From assembly GCA_037043455.1 (NCBI GenBank), contig JAWPHD010002643.1, positions 183,585-247,584 on the forward strand: a stretch of DNA of 64,000 bases, written 5' to 3'. Shown piece after piece: positions 1 through 11,039 of the stretch. This DNA is from Cyrtodaria siliqua (Eukaryota; Mollusca; Bivalvia; Adapedonta; Hiatellidae). Within the stretch, counting starts at the first letter, position 1, and each line of letters starts with the position of its first letter. The position numbers and the translations under genes were made by a program. The notes under the pieces were generated by a model. It was not told where the DNA came from. It did no database searches and saw only the letters and a program-made list of their open reading frames with translations.

Positions 1-832
1 TTTAGATTCAGTATTTGGTTTGAGTGTTGTTGTTGTTGTTGTTTGACTATATGTTGTAACTGTTGTTGTTGATTCAGTCATATTGTCTTCATTGTTGTTT
101 GTTGTTGTCATTGTTGTCATTGTTGATTCAGTATTTGGTTTGGGTGTTGTTGTTGTTTGATTATATGTTGATCCTGTTTTTGTTGTGCCAGTCATATCGA
201 CTTCACTGTTGTTTTGTTGTTGATTTTGTTCATTTCATATTTACTGCTGTTGTTTTTTGTTAATATGTTGATCCTGTTGCTGTTGGATTTTATAGTAGTT
301 ATTCATTTTATAGTAGTTATTGTCAAATTTGTCCATGCTGTCGTTCTTCAATTTAAATTAGGTCCTGTTGTTATTGGTCCAGACATATCGACTTCACTGT
401 TGTCATTTTGTTGTTGTCATTGTTTATTCCATGTTTGGCTTGAGTGTTGTAGTCCTTCGATGTTATATTGGTTCTGTTGTCATTGCGCGTATAGTATAGT
501 TTAATCAAATTTAGCCACATTTGTTGTTCTTCCTTTAAATTTGGACTTGTTATAGTTCCAGTCATATTTTGTTGTTAGCATTTTAGATTCAGTATATGGT
601 TTGAGTGTTGTTGTTGTTGTTGTTGTTTGACTATATGTTGTAACTGTTGTTGTTGTTTCAGTCATATTGACTTCATTGTTGTTTGTTGTTGTCATTGTTG
701 ATTCAGTATTTGGCTTGGGTGTTGTTGTTGTTTGATTATATGTTGATCCTGTTGTTGTTGTTTCAGTCATAACGACTTCACTGTTGTTTTGTTGTTGTCA
801 TTGTTGGTTCAGTATTTGGCTTGGGTGTTGTT
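1..832. repeat. GTT-rich satellite, segment 1
   Basis: Degenerate tandem repeat, unit about 106-119 bp. Each unit reads roughly GATTCAGTATTTGGCTTGGG, a run of TGT/GTT, TTATATGTTGATCCTG, more GTT, CCAGTCATATCGACTTCACTG, then TTGTTGTCATTGTT. Copies of the GATTCAGTATTTGG phrase lie near 5, 125, 583, 700 and 806. A variant block near 284-400 contains TTTATAGTAGTTATTGTC and TTCAATTTAAATT, and it recurs near 9350, 15350 and 18000. Long frames here encode only Leu/Val-rich (plus) or Thr/Asn-rich (minus) strings and are not genes. The array runs off the left edge and is cut at 832 by an inserted element. Confidence 0.85.
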
Positions 833-3800
833 AGCTCTACTGGTTGAAGGCCAGCAGAGCTTATGGGATGGTGAGTTGTCCGTCGTCCATCCGTCGTCCA
901 TCCGTCGTCTGTCCGTCGTCTGTTGTTAACTTTTGTCTTGTGACAACTCTCGGGCCTTCATTTTTCATCCGATCTTTACCAAGCTTTAACAGGTTGTTAA
1001 TATCAATAAAAGCTTGGACAAGTTTGAAAACCAGCCAGATCGAAGTAATTTTACCGGAGTTATGGCCCTTGTTTTGCTGAAATATGCCATATTAAGCCTT
1101 GTGAACACTCTAGCACCTTCATTTATTATTTGATCTTTACCAAACTTGCACGGATTGGTAATATCAATGAAAGCTCGGAGAAGTTTGAAAATCAGCCAAA
1201 TCGGATCAGTAATACCGGAGTTATGGCCCTTGTTTTTTCTGAAAATTGCTATTTTCTGTCTTGTGAACGCTCTAGCACCTTCATTTATTATTTGATCGTT
1301 ACCAAACTTGCACAGATTGTTAATACCAATTAAAGCTTGGACAAGTTCGAAAATCAGCTGAATTGAGTCAGTAACACCAGGTTGTGGCCCTTGTTTTTTC
1401 TGAAAAATGCTATTTTCTGCCTTGTGAACACTTTAGCACTTTCATTTATTATTTGATCGTTACCAAACTTGCACAGATTGTTAATATAAATGAAAGCTCA
1501 ACCAAGTTCGAAAACCAGCTAAATCGGATCAGAAACACCAGAGTTATGTCCCTTGTTTTTTCTGAAAAATGCTAGTTTCTGCCTTGTGAACACTCTAGGG
1601 CCTTCAGTATTAATCAGATCTTTACTTAACTTTGCCAGTGTCTTTGTGTCAATGAAAGCTCGAACAAGTTCGAAAACCGCCAAGATCGAAATAATTTCAA
1701 CGGAGTTATGGCCCTTGTTTTGCTGAAAAACGCCATATTAAGCCTTTTGAACACTCTAGCTCCTTCCTTTATTATTTGATCTTTACCAAACTTGCACAGA
1801 TTGTTAATATCAATGAAAGCTCGGACAAGTTCGAAACCAGCTAGATCAGACCATTAACAGCGGAGTTATTGCCCTTGATTTAGTTAAAAATGCTATATTT
1901 TACCGCGTTAATTTGATAGGGCCTTCATCTTTCATCTGATTTTTGCGAAACTTTACCTAATTGTTTTTTATTTGAATGACAGCTCAGACAATTACGAAAA
2001 CCAGCCAGATCGGACCAGTAACAGATGAGTTATGGCCCTTGATTTAGTTAAAAATGGTATATTTTGCCTCGTTAAGACGATAGGGCCTTAATTTTTCATG
2101 CGATCTTTATGAAACTTTAGTAGATTGTTAATATCAATAACAGCTTGGTCCAGTTTTAAAACCGCCAAGATCGAAATAATTTCAACGGAGTTATGGCCCT
2201 TGTTTTGCTGAAAAATGCCATATTAAGCCTTTTGAACACTCTAGCACCTTCCTTTATTATTTGATCTTTACCAAACTTGCACAGATTGTTAATATCAATA
2301 AAAGCTCGGACAAGTTTGAAAACCAGCTAGATCGGACCATTACCAGCGGAGTTATTGCCCTTGATTTAGTTAAAATTGGTATATTTTGCCTCGTTAAGAT
2401 GATAGGGCCTTCATCTTTCATCCAATCTTTACCAAACTTTACCAGATTGTTTATATAAATGAGAGGTAGGACAAGTTCCAAAACTAGCTGGATCGGACTA
2501 TTAACAGCGGAGTTATGGCCCTTGAATAAGTTGTCAATGCTATATTTGGCCTCGTTAAGACGATAGTGCCTTTATCTTTCATTCGATCTTTACCAAACTT
2601 TACCAGATTGTTTATATAAAGAAAGCACGGACATTTCCAAGATCAGCCAGATCGGACCAGTAACAGTGGAGTTATAGCCCTTGATTTAGTTAAAAATGCT
2701 ATATTTTACCGCGTTAATTTGATAGGGCCTTCATCTTTCATCTGATTTTTGCGAAACTTTACCTAATTGTTTTTTATTTGAATGACAGCTCAGACAATTA
2801 CGAAAACCAGCCAGATCGGACCAGTAACAGATGAGTTATGGCCCTTGATTTAGTTAAAAATGCTATATTTTGCCTCGTTAAGACGATAGGGCCTTCATTT
2901 TTCATGCGATCTTTATGAAACTTTAGTAGATTGTTAATATCAATAACAGCTTGGTCCAGTTTGAAAACTGCCAAGATCGAAATAATTTCAACGGAGTTAT
3001 GGCCCTTGTTTTGCTGAAAAATGCCATATTAAGCCTTTTGAACACTCTAGCACCTTCCTTTATTATTTGATCTTTACCAAACTTGCACAGATTGTTAATA
3101 TCAATGAAAGCTCGGACAAGTTTGAAAACCAGCTAGATCGGACCATTACCAGCGGAGTTATTGCCCTTGATTTAGTTAAAATTGGTATATTTTGCCTCGT
3201 TAAGATGATAGGGCCTTCATCTTTAATCCAATCTTTACCAAACTTTACCAGATTGTTTATATAAATGAGAGGTAGGACACGTTCGTAAACTAGCTGGATC
3301 GGACCATTAACAGCGGAGTTATGGCCCTTGAATAAGTTAACAATGCTATATTTGGCCTCGTTAAGACGATAGTGCCTTTATATTTCATTCGATCTTTACC
3401 AAACTTTATCAGATTGTTTATATAAAGAAAGCTCGGACATTTCCAAGATCAGCCAGATCGGACCAGTAACAGTGGAGTTATAGCCCTTGATTTAGTTAAA
3501 AATGCTATATTTTGCCTCGTTAATTTGATAGGGCCTTCATCTTTCATCTGATCTTTACGAAACTTTACCTGATTGATTTTTATTTCAATGACAGCTCAGA
3601 CAATTTCGAAAACCAGCCAGATCGGACCAGTAACAGATGAGTTCTGGCCCTTGATTTAGTTAAAAATGCTATATTTTGCCTCGTTAATTCGATAGGGCCT
3701 TCATCTTTCATCTGATCTTTACAAAACTTTAACTGATTGTTTATATCAATGACAGCTCAGACAGTTTTGAAAACCAGCCAGACCGAACCAGTAACAGATG

Positions 3801-4808
3801 AGTAATGGCCCTTGATTTAGTTAAAAATACCATATTTTGCCTCGTTAAGACGATAGGGCCTTCCTTTTTCATGCGATCTTTATGAAACTTAATTAGATTG
3901 TTAATATCAATGACAGCTCGGTCAAGTTTGAAAACCAACCAGATCGGACCAGTAACAGTGGAGTTATGGCCCTTGATTTAGTTAAAAATCCTATATTTTG
4001 TCTCTTTAAGATGATAAGGCCTTCATCTTTCATCCGATCTTTAAGAAACTTTACCAGATTGTTAATATCAATGAAAGCTTGGACAAGTTTGAAAAACATC
4101 CAGATTGGATCATTTACATCGGAGTCATGGCCCTTGATTTTCTGAAATATGCTACGGTATATCTTGGCCTCATTAAGACGAAAGGGCCTTCATTTGGCCG
4201 GATTTCATTGAAACTTTGCAGGGATGATCAGTACCAAGCCTAGTTGTACATAGTCACCGTGTTCCAGTTGAATGATTTTGGTGGAGTTATGGCCCTTTAA
4301 AGGTTTTAATACACAAACTTTGATCTACTTCTCCTGAACCCCTCGCCAGATTTCAATGAAACTTTGCAGGGATGATCAGCACAAAGACTAGTTGTGCATG
4401 CCATCGTCACGTTCCAGTTTACAGATATTTAGCAGAGTTCTGGCCCTTTAAAGGATTTCGATACCACAATTTTTTTCTGGGCTATTTCTCCTGAACCCCT
4501 GGCTGCATACAGACGAAACTTGACAAGGATGATCAGTATCAAGCCTAGTTGTGCCTATCATCGCCATATTTCGGTTGAATGATTTTTGGCAGAGTTGTGA
4601 CCCTTTAAATGTTTTAATACACAAACTTTGTCCAGATTAGTCTCTTCTGAAATCTTTGCCAGATTTCAGCGAATCTTGGCAAGGATGATCAGTACTAGTC
4701 TAAGCCTAGTTTCACCTGTCATTGCCATGTTCTGGTTGAATGATTTTTGAAAGACTTAAACTTTATCTTGAGCCAGTAGAGCGTCCACAGGCCCTCATGG
4801 GCCTCTTG
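833..4808 (+). mobile_element. Family 1 Helentron-like non-autonomous element, long copy (1a)
   Basis: The 5' end starts AGCTCTACTGG and folds back on CCAGCAGAGC to make a terminal stem-loop, followed by TTATGGGATGGTG and a CCGTCGTCCATC microsatellite-like stretch. The 3' end carries GCCAGTAGAGC at 4772-4782, the reverse complement of the 5' terminus. Then come hairpin AGGCCCTCATGGGCCT (4789-4804) and CTTG next to TT. The interior has over 20 tandem monomers of about 157-168 bp (class A: TTTACCAAACTT, GACAAGTT, AAAACCAGCCAGATCGGACC, GAGTTATGGCCCTTG). About four units of a second class follow from 4190 (GAAACTTTGCAGGGATGATCAG). No open frame resembles Rep/helicase. The flanks belong to the GTT satellite on both sides. 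Assignment to Helentron-like HINEs is from architecture only. Confidence 0.75.
1902..3660 (+). repeat. 806-bp higher-order repeat inside element 1a
   Basis: A block starting at the phrase CCGCGTTAATTTGATAGG recurs at an offset of 806 bp: starts near 1902, 2708 and (as CCTCGTTAATTTGATAGG) 3514. The two short frames at 2261-2458 and 3067-3264 are near-identical and also exactly 806 bp apart. This is two full copies plus the start of a third, each about five monomers of 161 bp. Amplification of a five-mer block came after the single monomers had diverged. Confidence 0.8.
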
Positions 4809-4997
4809 TTGTTGTTTGATTATATGTTAATCCTGTTATTGTAGTTTCAGTCATATCAACTTCACTGTTGTTTTGTTGTTGCCATTTTGGATTCAGTATT
4901 TGACTTGGTTTTGTTGTTATTTAATATGTTGGATCTGTTGTTGTTGTTCCAGTCATGTCGATTTCACTGTTGTTTTGTTGTTGATATTGTTGTTTTT
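4809..4997. repeat. GTT-rich satellite, segment 2
   Basis: Continues the satellite interrupted at 832: TTTGATTATATGTTAATCCTG, then GTCATATCAACTTCACTG, then GTT/TTG runs. It is ended by the family 2 element at 4998. Confidence 0.8.
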
Positions 4998-5518
4998 ATG
5001 CCCCCGAAATTTTTTCGAGGCCATATAGTAATCGCACCATCTGTCTGTCTGTCTGTCTGTGTCCGCAGTGCATGTCCGGACTGTACCTTCAAAATCCCTG
5101 CATGGATTTTTGATTAACATGGCACAAGTGATCACCAGAACAAGACGATGTGTCGCGCGCAAAACCCAGGCCCTTACCTCAAAGGTGAAGTTCATAAGTC
5201 AAAAACAGGTACGCAATTCCGTGTCCGGACTGTAACGTCACAACCCCTGCAGGGATTTTTAAATAACTTGGCACAAGTAATCACTATAGCAAGACGATGT
5301 CAAGGTCAAGGTCACACTTGGAGGTCAAAAGTCAAATTGTGTCCGGTCAATAACTCTGGCATTCATGGACGGATTTTCAAATAACTTGGCACAAGTGCTC
5401 ACCACAACCAAACAACATGTCTTGCACAAAATCCAGGTCCATCGCTCCAAGGTCAAGGTCATACTTAGAGGTCAAAGGACACTTCGGGGGCATTTATCAC
5501 TTACAGTGATATTTCTTG
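4998..5518 (+). mobile_element. Family 2 Helentron-like element (2a)
   Basis: The 5' terminus ATGCCCCCGAA (4998-5008) can fold with TTTTTTCGAGG and is followed by a CTGT microsatellite (5040-5060). The interior holds about four monomers of about 115 bp with GGCACAAGTGATCACCA, AGACGATGT and CAAGGTCAAGGTCA. The 3' side has TTCGGGGGCAT (5483-5493), an exact reverse complement of the 5' end. Then come the perfect hairpin ATCACTTACAGTGAT (5496-5510) and ATTTCTTGTT. The sequence is unrelated to family 1 but the plan is identical. It abuts element 1b directly. No coding capacity seen. Confidence 0.75.
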
Positions 5519-5523
5519 TTATT

Positions 5524-7415
5524 AGCTCTACTGGCCAAGGGCCAGCAGAGCTTATGGGATGGTGTGTTGTTCGTCGTCCGTCCGTCGTCCGTCGTCCGTC
5601 CGTCCGTTAACTTTTGCTTGTGTACACTCTAGAGGCCACATTTCTGGTGCAATTATCATGAAACTTTGTCAGAATGTTTGTCTCAATGAAATCTCGGTCA
5701 AGTTCAAAAATGGGTCATGTGGGGTAAAAAACTAGGTCACTAGGTCAAATACTTGAAAAAACTTGTGTACACTCTAGAGGTCATATGTGTTACCCAATCT
5801 TGATGAAACTTTGTCAAATTGTTTATCTTAATTATATCTTGATCAAGTTCGGAAATGGGTCACATGAAGTTAAAAACTAGGTCACTAGGTCAAATATTGC
5901 AATTATTGTCAGAATATTTGTCTCAATTTTAGCTTGCTAAAGTTCGAAAATGGGTCACACAGGGTCAAAAACTAGGTCACTAGGTCAAATACTTGAAAAA
6001 CCTTGTGTACACTCTAGATGCCATATTTTTGACCAGATCTTGATGAAACTTTCTCAGATTGTTTATCTGAATTATATCTTGATCAAGTTTCAAAATGGGT
6101 CACATGGGATCAAAGAACTATGTCACTAGGTCAATATTGGAATTTGCTTGTGGGCACTCCAGAGGCCACAATTTTGACCCCTATTCAGCTCACCAGAGCA
6201 CGGTACCGGATGGAGTAAACTTGAACAATCTTTTCCAAAACTAAAATGCCTAGCCCTAGAGCATTTATTGCTTTGCAGCATGTGATGGACCTGTGACAAT
6301 TCTGCCCTGTTCATCGGGAGCCTTACCCTGGGGGTCACATGTTAACATACAGTTATGTAAGCAATACTTGAAAAATCTATATGTCACAAACAAGGCCTAT
6401 AGCTTTCATATTTGGTATGTAGTACCATCTAGCATTTGCTATAAGCTTATGGTCCTCTACCAATTTTGTTCAAATGGTGACCCTGGGGTCACATTTGGCC
6501 CCGCCCCGGGGGTCACAGTTTACATAGGCTTGTATAGGGAAAAACTTTAAAAAATCTCTGGAACTGCAAAAGTCAGAGGTTTAATATTTTGCATTTGTTA
6601 TAAGCTTATGGTCCTCTACCAAGTTTATTCAAATGGTGACCAAGGGGTCACATTTGGCCCCACCCCGGGGGTCACAGTTTTACATAGGCTTGTATAGGGA
6701 GAAATTGAAAAAAATCTTCTTCTCTGGAACCACATGGTAAAGAGCTCTCATTCATTACATGTAGCATCAGCTTATGGTCCTCTTCTAAGTTTGTTCAAAT
6801 GGTGACCGTGGGGTCAAATTTGTCCGCGCCCCGAGGGTCACACTTTTACATAGACTTATATAGGACTTTTTTTATTATTGCACCAGTAATATATTAAAAC
6901 TAATAGCATAATAAGACGAAATAGTGAATACTTAAAATTTCGTTGATGTAAATGTCACCAGGGTAAAAGTAAAAATGATACTGCATATATAAATCAAGAC
7001 AGCCATTTCAAATATTTCAAGATTGCCGTGTGTCCCTTTAAAGGGTTTAATACACAAATTGTGTTCTTTCTAGTTCTCCTGAACCCCTGGCCGGATTTAA
7101 ACGAAGCTTTTTAGGGATGATCAATTCCATGTCTAGTTGTGCAAATCATTGCCGTATTCTGGTTAAATGAATTTTTTTTGGCAGAATTATGACCCTTTAA
7201 AGGTTTTAGTACACAAACTTTGTCTGATCTACTTTTCTTAAACCCCTTACCAGATTTCAATGAAACTTTGCAGCGATGATCAGCACCAAACCTAGTTGTG
7301 CATATCATCGTCACGTCCCGGTTTACAGATATTTGGCAGAGTTATGGCCCTTTAAAGGATTTTGATACCACACTTTTTTTCTGAGCTAGTTCTCCTGAAC
7401 CCCTGGCTGATACAA
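5524..7415 (+). mobile_element. Family 1 element, 3'-truncated or disrupted (1b)
   Basis: It has the family 1 5' end (AGCTCTACTGGCC, loop, GGCCAGCAGAG, TTATGGGATGG, CCGTCCGT run). Monomers follow in three blocks. Class C (about 140 bp, ACACTCTAGAGGCC and AGGTCACTAGGTCAAAT) covers about 5620-6165. Class D (GGGGTCACATTTGGCCCC) covers about 6310-6860. The GGGATGATCAG class covers 7040-7415. A relic of a TTAA-type element (about 6868-7033) lies between the last two blocks. No family 1 3' end was found before 8121, so the right end is lost. Confidence 0.65.
6868..7033 (-). mobile_element. Right half of a TTAA-flanked MITE
   Basis: This segment matches the right part of the elements at 53162 and 59203: ATTGCACCA..TAATATATT, AAAATGATACTGCAT, then CAAGATTGCCGTGTGTCCC and TTTAA. 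That last phrase is the right terminal inverted repeat of the family. The left half is absent. It interrupts element 1b. Confidence 0.55.
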
Positions 7416-7504
7416 ACTTCAAGATTAAGGTGTGTGGCTTTAGAAATGAATGTAAAAACTACAAGGTTTATAAACAGAACATAAACTGCAATACGAAACC
7501 AGGG

Positions 7505-7630
7505 AGTAAGTATATTTACTCTTCAGCTTACTCCCTGAGGAGTAAGTATACCTCCCTGAGGAGTAAGTATGCTTACTCCCTGAGGAGTAAGTATACCTCC
7601 CTGAGGAGTAAGTATACTTACTCCCTGACG
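7505..7630. repeat. Palindromic tandem array (CTTACTCCCTGAGGAGTAAG)
   Basis: Alternating inverted modules: CTTACTCCCTGAGGAGTAAG is itself a near-perfect palindrome and is repeated with GTATACC or GTATGCTT spacers over about 125 bp. Both strands read open with Ser/Tyr/Lys-rich products (7430-7690 plus, 7440-7640 minus), which are artefacts of the array. The array can form several alternative hairpins. No mobile-element ends were recognised around it. Confidence 0.75.
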
Positions 7631-8120
7631 AAACATACAATTCATAATTTTTCCATTGCAGAGATGTTGAAATTTTATCTTTTTCAGTAGGTGATAAAAT
7701 TTGTCTTACTCAGTTTTTATCCTTAGGTTCTATAGTAAACTATAAATCTTTGGCAGAGTAAAAAGACGATCATTTTTAATATATTGATTTTGAAAGACAT
7801 ACTTATTAAATCAGTTTCCATGAATGTGCATTAAATGTGCAGGTTTTTAAAAGAAATGGTACTGTAGATACCTTAGTTTTAACAGTAAACTTGGTTGAAC
7901 ATCAAGGATAAAGACCGAGTTTTTCACCTACCAAAATGTATTGGTATGTCTTATTTCTTGTCACTGATTGGACAGTCTTTTTGATGATGCTCTATCAAAA
8001 TTATGAATGGCCCGGGTTCAAAACGTCCAATGGCCACAGTACGAATCGCCTATTTACCTGGGTACGAACCGTCAAAGGTACGATACGTGCATAACTCGGC
8101 TTTTATCCCCAACCCTTTTT
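7631..8120. other. Unassigned sequence
   Basis: AT-rich single-copy-looking sequence between the palindromic array and element 1c. No coding frame, RNA gene or repeat end was recognised. Confidence 0.5.
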
Positions 8121-9323
8121 AGCTCTACTGGCCAAGGGCCAGCAGAGCTTATGGGATGGTGTGTTGTCCGTCGTCCGTTAACTTTTCTTGTGTACACTCT
8201 AGAGGCCACATTTCTGATGGAATCATCATGAAACTTTGTCAGAATGAAATCTCGGTCAAGTTCAAAAATGGATCATGTGGGGTCAAAAACTAGGTCACTA
8301 GGTCAAATACTTGAAAAAACTTGTGTACACTCTAGAGGTCATATTTGTTACCCAATCTTGATGAAACTTTGTCAAATTGTGTATCTTAATTATATCTTGG
8401 TCAAGTTTGGAAATGGGTCACATGAAGTTAAAAACTAGGTCACTAGGTCAAATATTGGAAAAACCTTGTGTACACTCTAGAGGCCATATTTTTGACCCGA
8501 GCTTGATGCAACTTTGTCAGAATGTTTGTCTTAATTATATCTTGGTCAAGTTTGAAAATGGGTCACATGGGGTTAAAAACTATGTCACTAGGTCAAATAC
8601 TTGAAAAACCTTGTGTACACTCCAGAAGCCGTATTTTTGACCCAATCTTGATGAAACTTTGTCAAAATGTTTGTCTTAATTATATCTTGGTCAAGTTCAA
8701 AAATGGGTCACATGGTGTAAAAAAAAAAGGTCACTAGGTCAAACTTTGGAAAACCCGTATGTACACTCTAGAGACTATATTTTTGACCCGATCATGATGC
8801 AATTTTGTCAGAATATTTGTCTCAATTATAGCTTGCTAAAGTTTGAAAATGGGTCACACAGGGTAAAAAACTAGGTCACTAGGTCAAATACTTGAAAAAC
8901 CTGGTGTACACTCTAGAGGCCATATTTCTGACCCGATCTTGATGAAACTTTGTCGAAATGTTGTCTTAACTATATTTTGGTCAAGTTCGAAAATGGATCC
9001 CATGGGGTCAAAAACTAGGTCACTAGGTCAAATACTTGAAAAACCTTGTGTACACTCTAGACGACATTTTTTTTTTCATTCGATCTTTACCAAACTTTAC
9101 CAGATTGTTAATGTCAATAACAGCTCGGTAAAGTTTTTTTTATTATCTCTACTGACCAAGTTCGAAAACCAGCCAGATCGGACCAGTAACGGCGGAGTTA
9201 TGGCTCTTGATTTAGTTAAAAATGCTATATTCTGCCTCTTTAAGACGATAGTCACTCGCTTCATTGATGTTATAAGAGCCATATTAGCCAGTAGAACGTC
9301 CACAGGCCCTCTTGGGCCTCTTG
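8121..9323 (+). mobile_element. Family 1 element, complete (1c)
   Basis: 5' AGCTCTACTGGCC with its fold-back GGCCAGCAGAGC. About seven class C monomers of about 140 bp follow (TGTACACTCTAGAGGCC, GATCTTGATGAAACTTTGTC, TTCGAAAATGGGTCACATGGGG, AGGTCACTAGGTCAAATACTTG). One class A monomer comes next (9070-9230). The 3' end has GCCAGTAGAACG (one base off the inverted 5' end) and the hairpin AGGCCCTCTTGGGCCT (9304-9319), then CTTG. The GTT satellite resumes at once on the right. The mix of two monomer classes in one element shows that interiors are modular. Confidence 0.75.
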
Positions 9324-11039
9324 TTTGTTAATCCGTTAATCCTGTAGTTGTTGCATTTTATAGTAGTTATTCATTTTATAGTAGTTATTGTCAAATTTGT
9401 CCATGCCGTCGTTCTTCAATTTAAATTTGGTCTTGTTGTTATTGGTCCAGAAATATCGACTTCACTGTTGTCATTTTGTTGTTGTCATTGTTGATTCCAT
9501 ATTTGCTTTGAGTGTTGTTGTCCTTTGATATTATGTTGGTTATGTTGTCGTTGCGTTTATACTATAGTTTAGTCTAATTTGGCCGCATTGTTGTTCTTCA
9601 ATTTAAATTTGGACTTGTTGTAGTTCCTGTCATATTGACGTGACTGTTGTTGTCGATTCAGTATTTGGCTTAGGTGTTGTTTTTGTTTGATTATATGTTG
9701 ATCCTGTTGTTGTTGTTTTCCAGTCATATGAACTTCACTGTTGTTCTGTTGTTGTCATTGTTGATGCAGTATTTGGCTTGGATGTTGTTGTTGTTGTTGT
9801 TGTTTGATTATATGTTGATCCTGTTGTTGTTGTTTCAGTCGTATCAACTTCACTGTTATTTTATTGTTGTCATTGTTGATTCCCTATTCGTCTTGGGTGT
9901 AGTTGTTGGTAATATGCTGGTCCTGTTATTGTTGTTCCATCGACGTCACTGTGTTTTGTTGTTGTCATTGTTGATTCAGTATTTGGCTTGGGTTTTGCTG
10001 TTGTTTAATTACATGCTGATCCTGTTTTTGTTCCAGTCATATCGATTTCACTGTTGTATTACTGTTGTCATTGTTAATTCCCTTTTCACCTTGGATGTTC
10101 TTGTTGTCGTTTGATTATATGTCCTGGTTTTGTTGTTGTTATTTAATATGTTGGATCTGTTGTTGTTCCAGTCATATCGACTTTACTGTGGTTTTGTTGT
10201 CATTTTTGATTTAGTATTTGGCTTGAGCGTTTTTGTCGTTTGATTTTATGTTGAACCTGTTGTTGTAGTTTCGGTCATATCGACTTTACTGTTGTTTTAT
10301 TGTTGCCATTGTTGCTTCCATTTTCGGCTTGGGTGTAGTTGTTGTTGTTTAATATGTTGGTCCTGTTGTTGTTTTTCCAGTCATATAACCTTCACAGTTG
10401 TTTTGTTGTTGTCATTGTGATCCTGTATTTGGCTTGGGTCTTTTTGTTTGATTGTATGTTGATCCAGTTGTTGTAGTTTTAGTCATATTGACTTCACTTT
10501 TGTTTCATTGTTGTCATTGTTGATTCCCTATTCGGCTTGGGTGTAGTTGTTGTTAATATGTTGGTCCTGTTGTTGTTGTTCCATCGATATAACTGTTGTT
10601 TTGTTGTTGTCATTGTAGATTCAGTATTTGGCCTGGATTTTGTTGTTATTTCATTATATGTTGGTCCTGTTTTTGTTGTTCCTGTCATATTGACATCGAC
10701 TATTGTTTTGTTCCTGTCATTGTTGATTCAGTATTTGGCTTGGGTTTTGTTTTTGTTTCAGTATATGTTGGTCCCGTTGTTATTGTTGTTCCAATCATAT
10801 CGACTTCACTGTTGTTTTCTTGTTGTTTTCTTGTTGTCATTGTTGATTCAGTATTTGGCTTGAGTGTTTCCTGTCATTTGATTATATGTTGATCCTGTTG
10901 TTGTTGTTGTTTCAGTCATAACGATTTCACTGTTTGTTGTTGTCATTGTTGATTCATTATTTGGCTTGAGTGTTTTTGTCAGTTGATTTCATGTTGAACC
11001 TGTTATTGTTGTTCCCTATTCAGCTTGTGTGTAGTTTTT
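9324..11039. repeat. GTT-rich satellite, segment 3
   Basis: Longest uninterrupted piece of the satellite, about 15 units of about 106 bp, with the variant block (TTTATAGTAGTTATTGTC, TTCAATTTAAATTTGG) at about 9350-9450. The frame at 9674-10114 (Leu/Val/Phe-rich) and its neighbours are translations of GTT/TTG repeats. Confidence 0.85.

Noticed and set aside
501..770. Thr/Asn-rich minus-strand protein (mucin-like)
   Set aside because: It is the complement of the GTT satellite; the same artefact recurs at 10494-10688 and 15065-15250 with shifted frames.
2257..4099. Short frames with similar peptides on both strands in element 1a
   Set aside because: They are repeated monomers of a non-coding element; each is interrupted in most monomers.
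9674..10863. Leu/Val/Phe-rich membrane-like proteins
   Set aside because: They are GTT/TTG repeat translations with no unit-length conservation of frame; hydrophobicity follows from composition.
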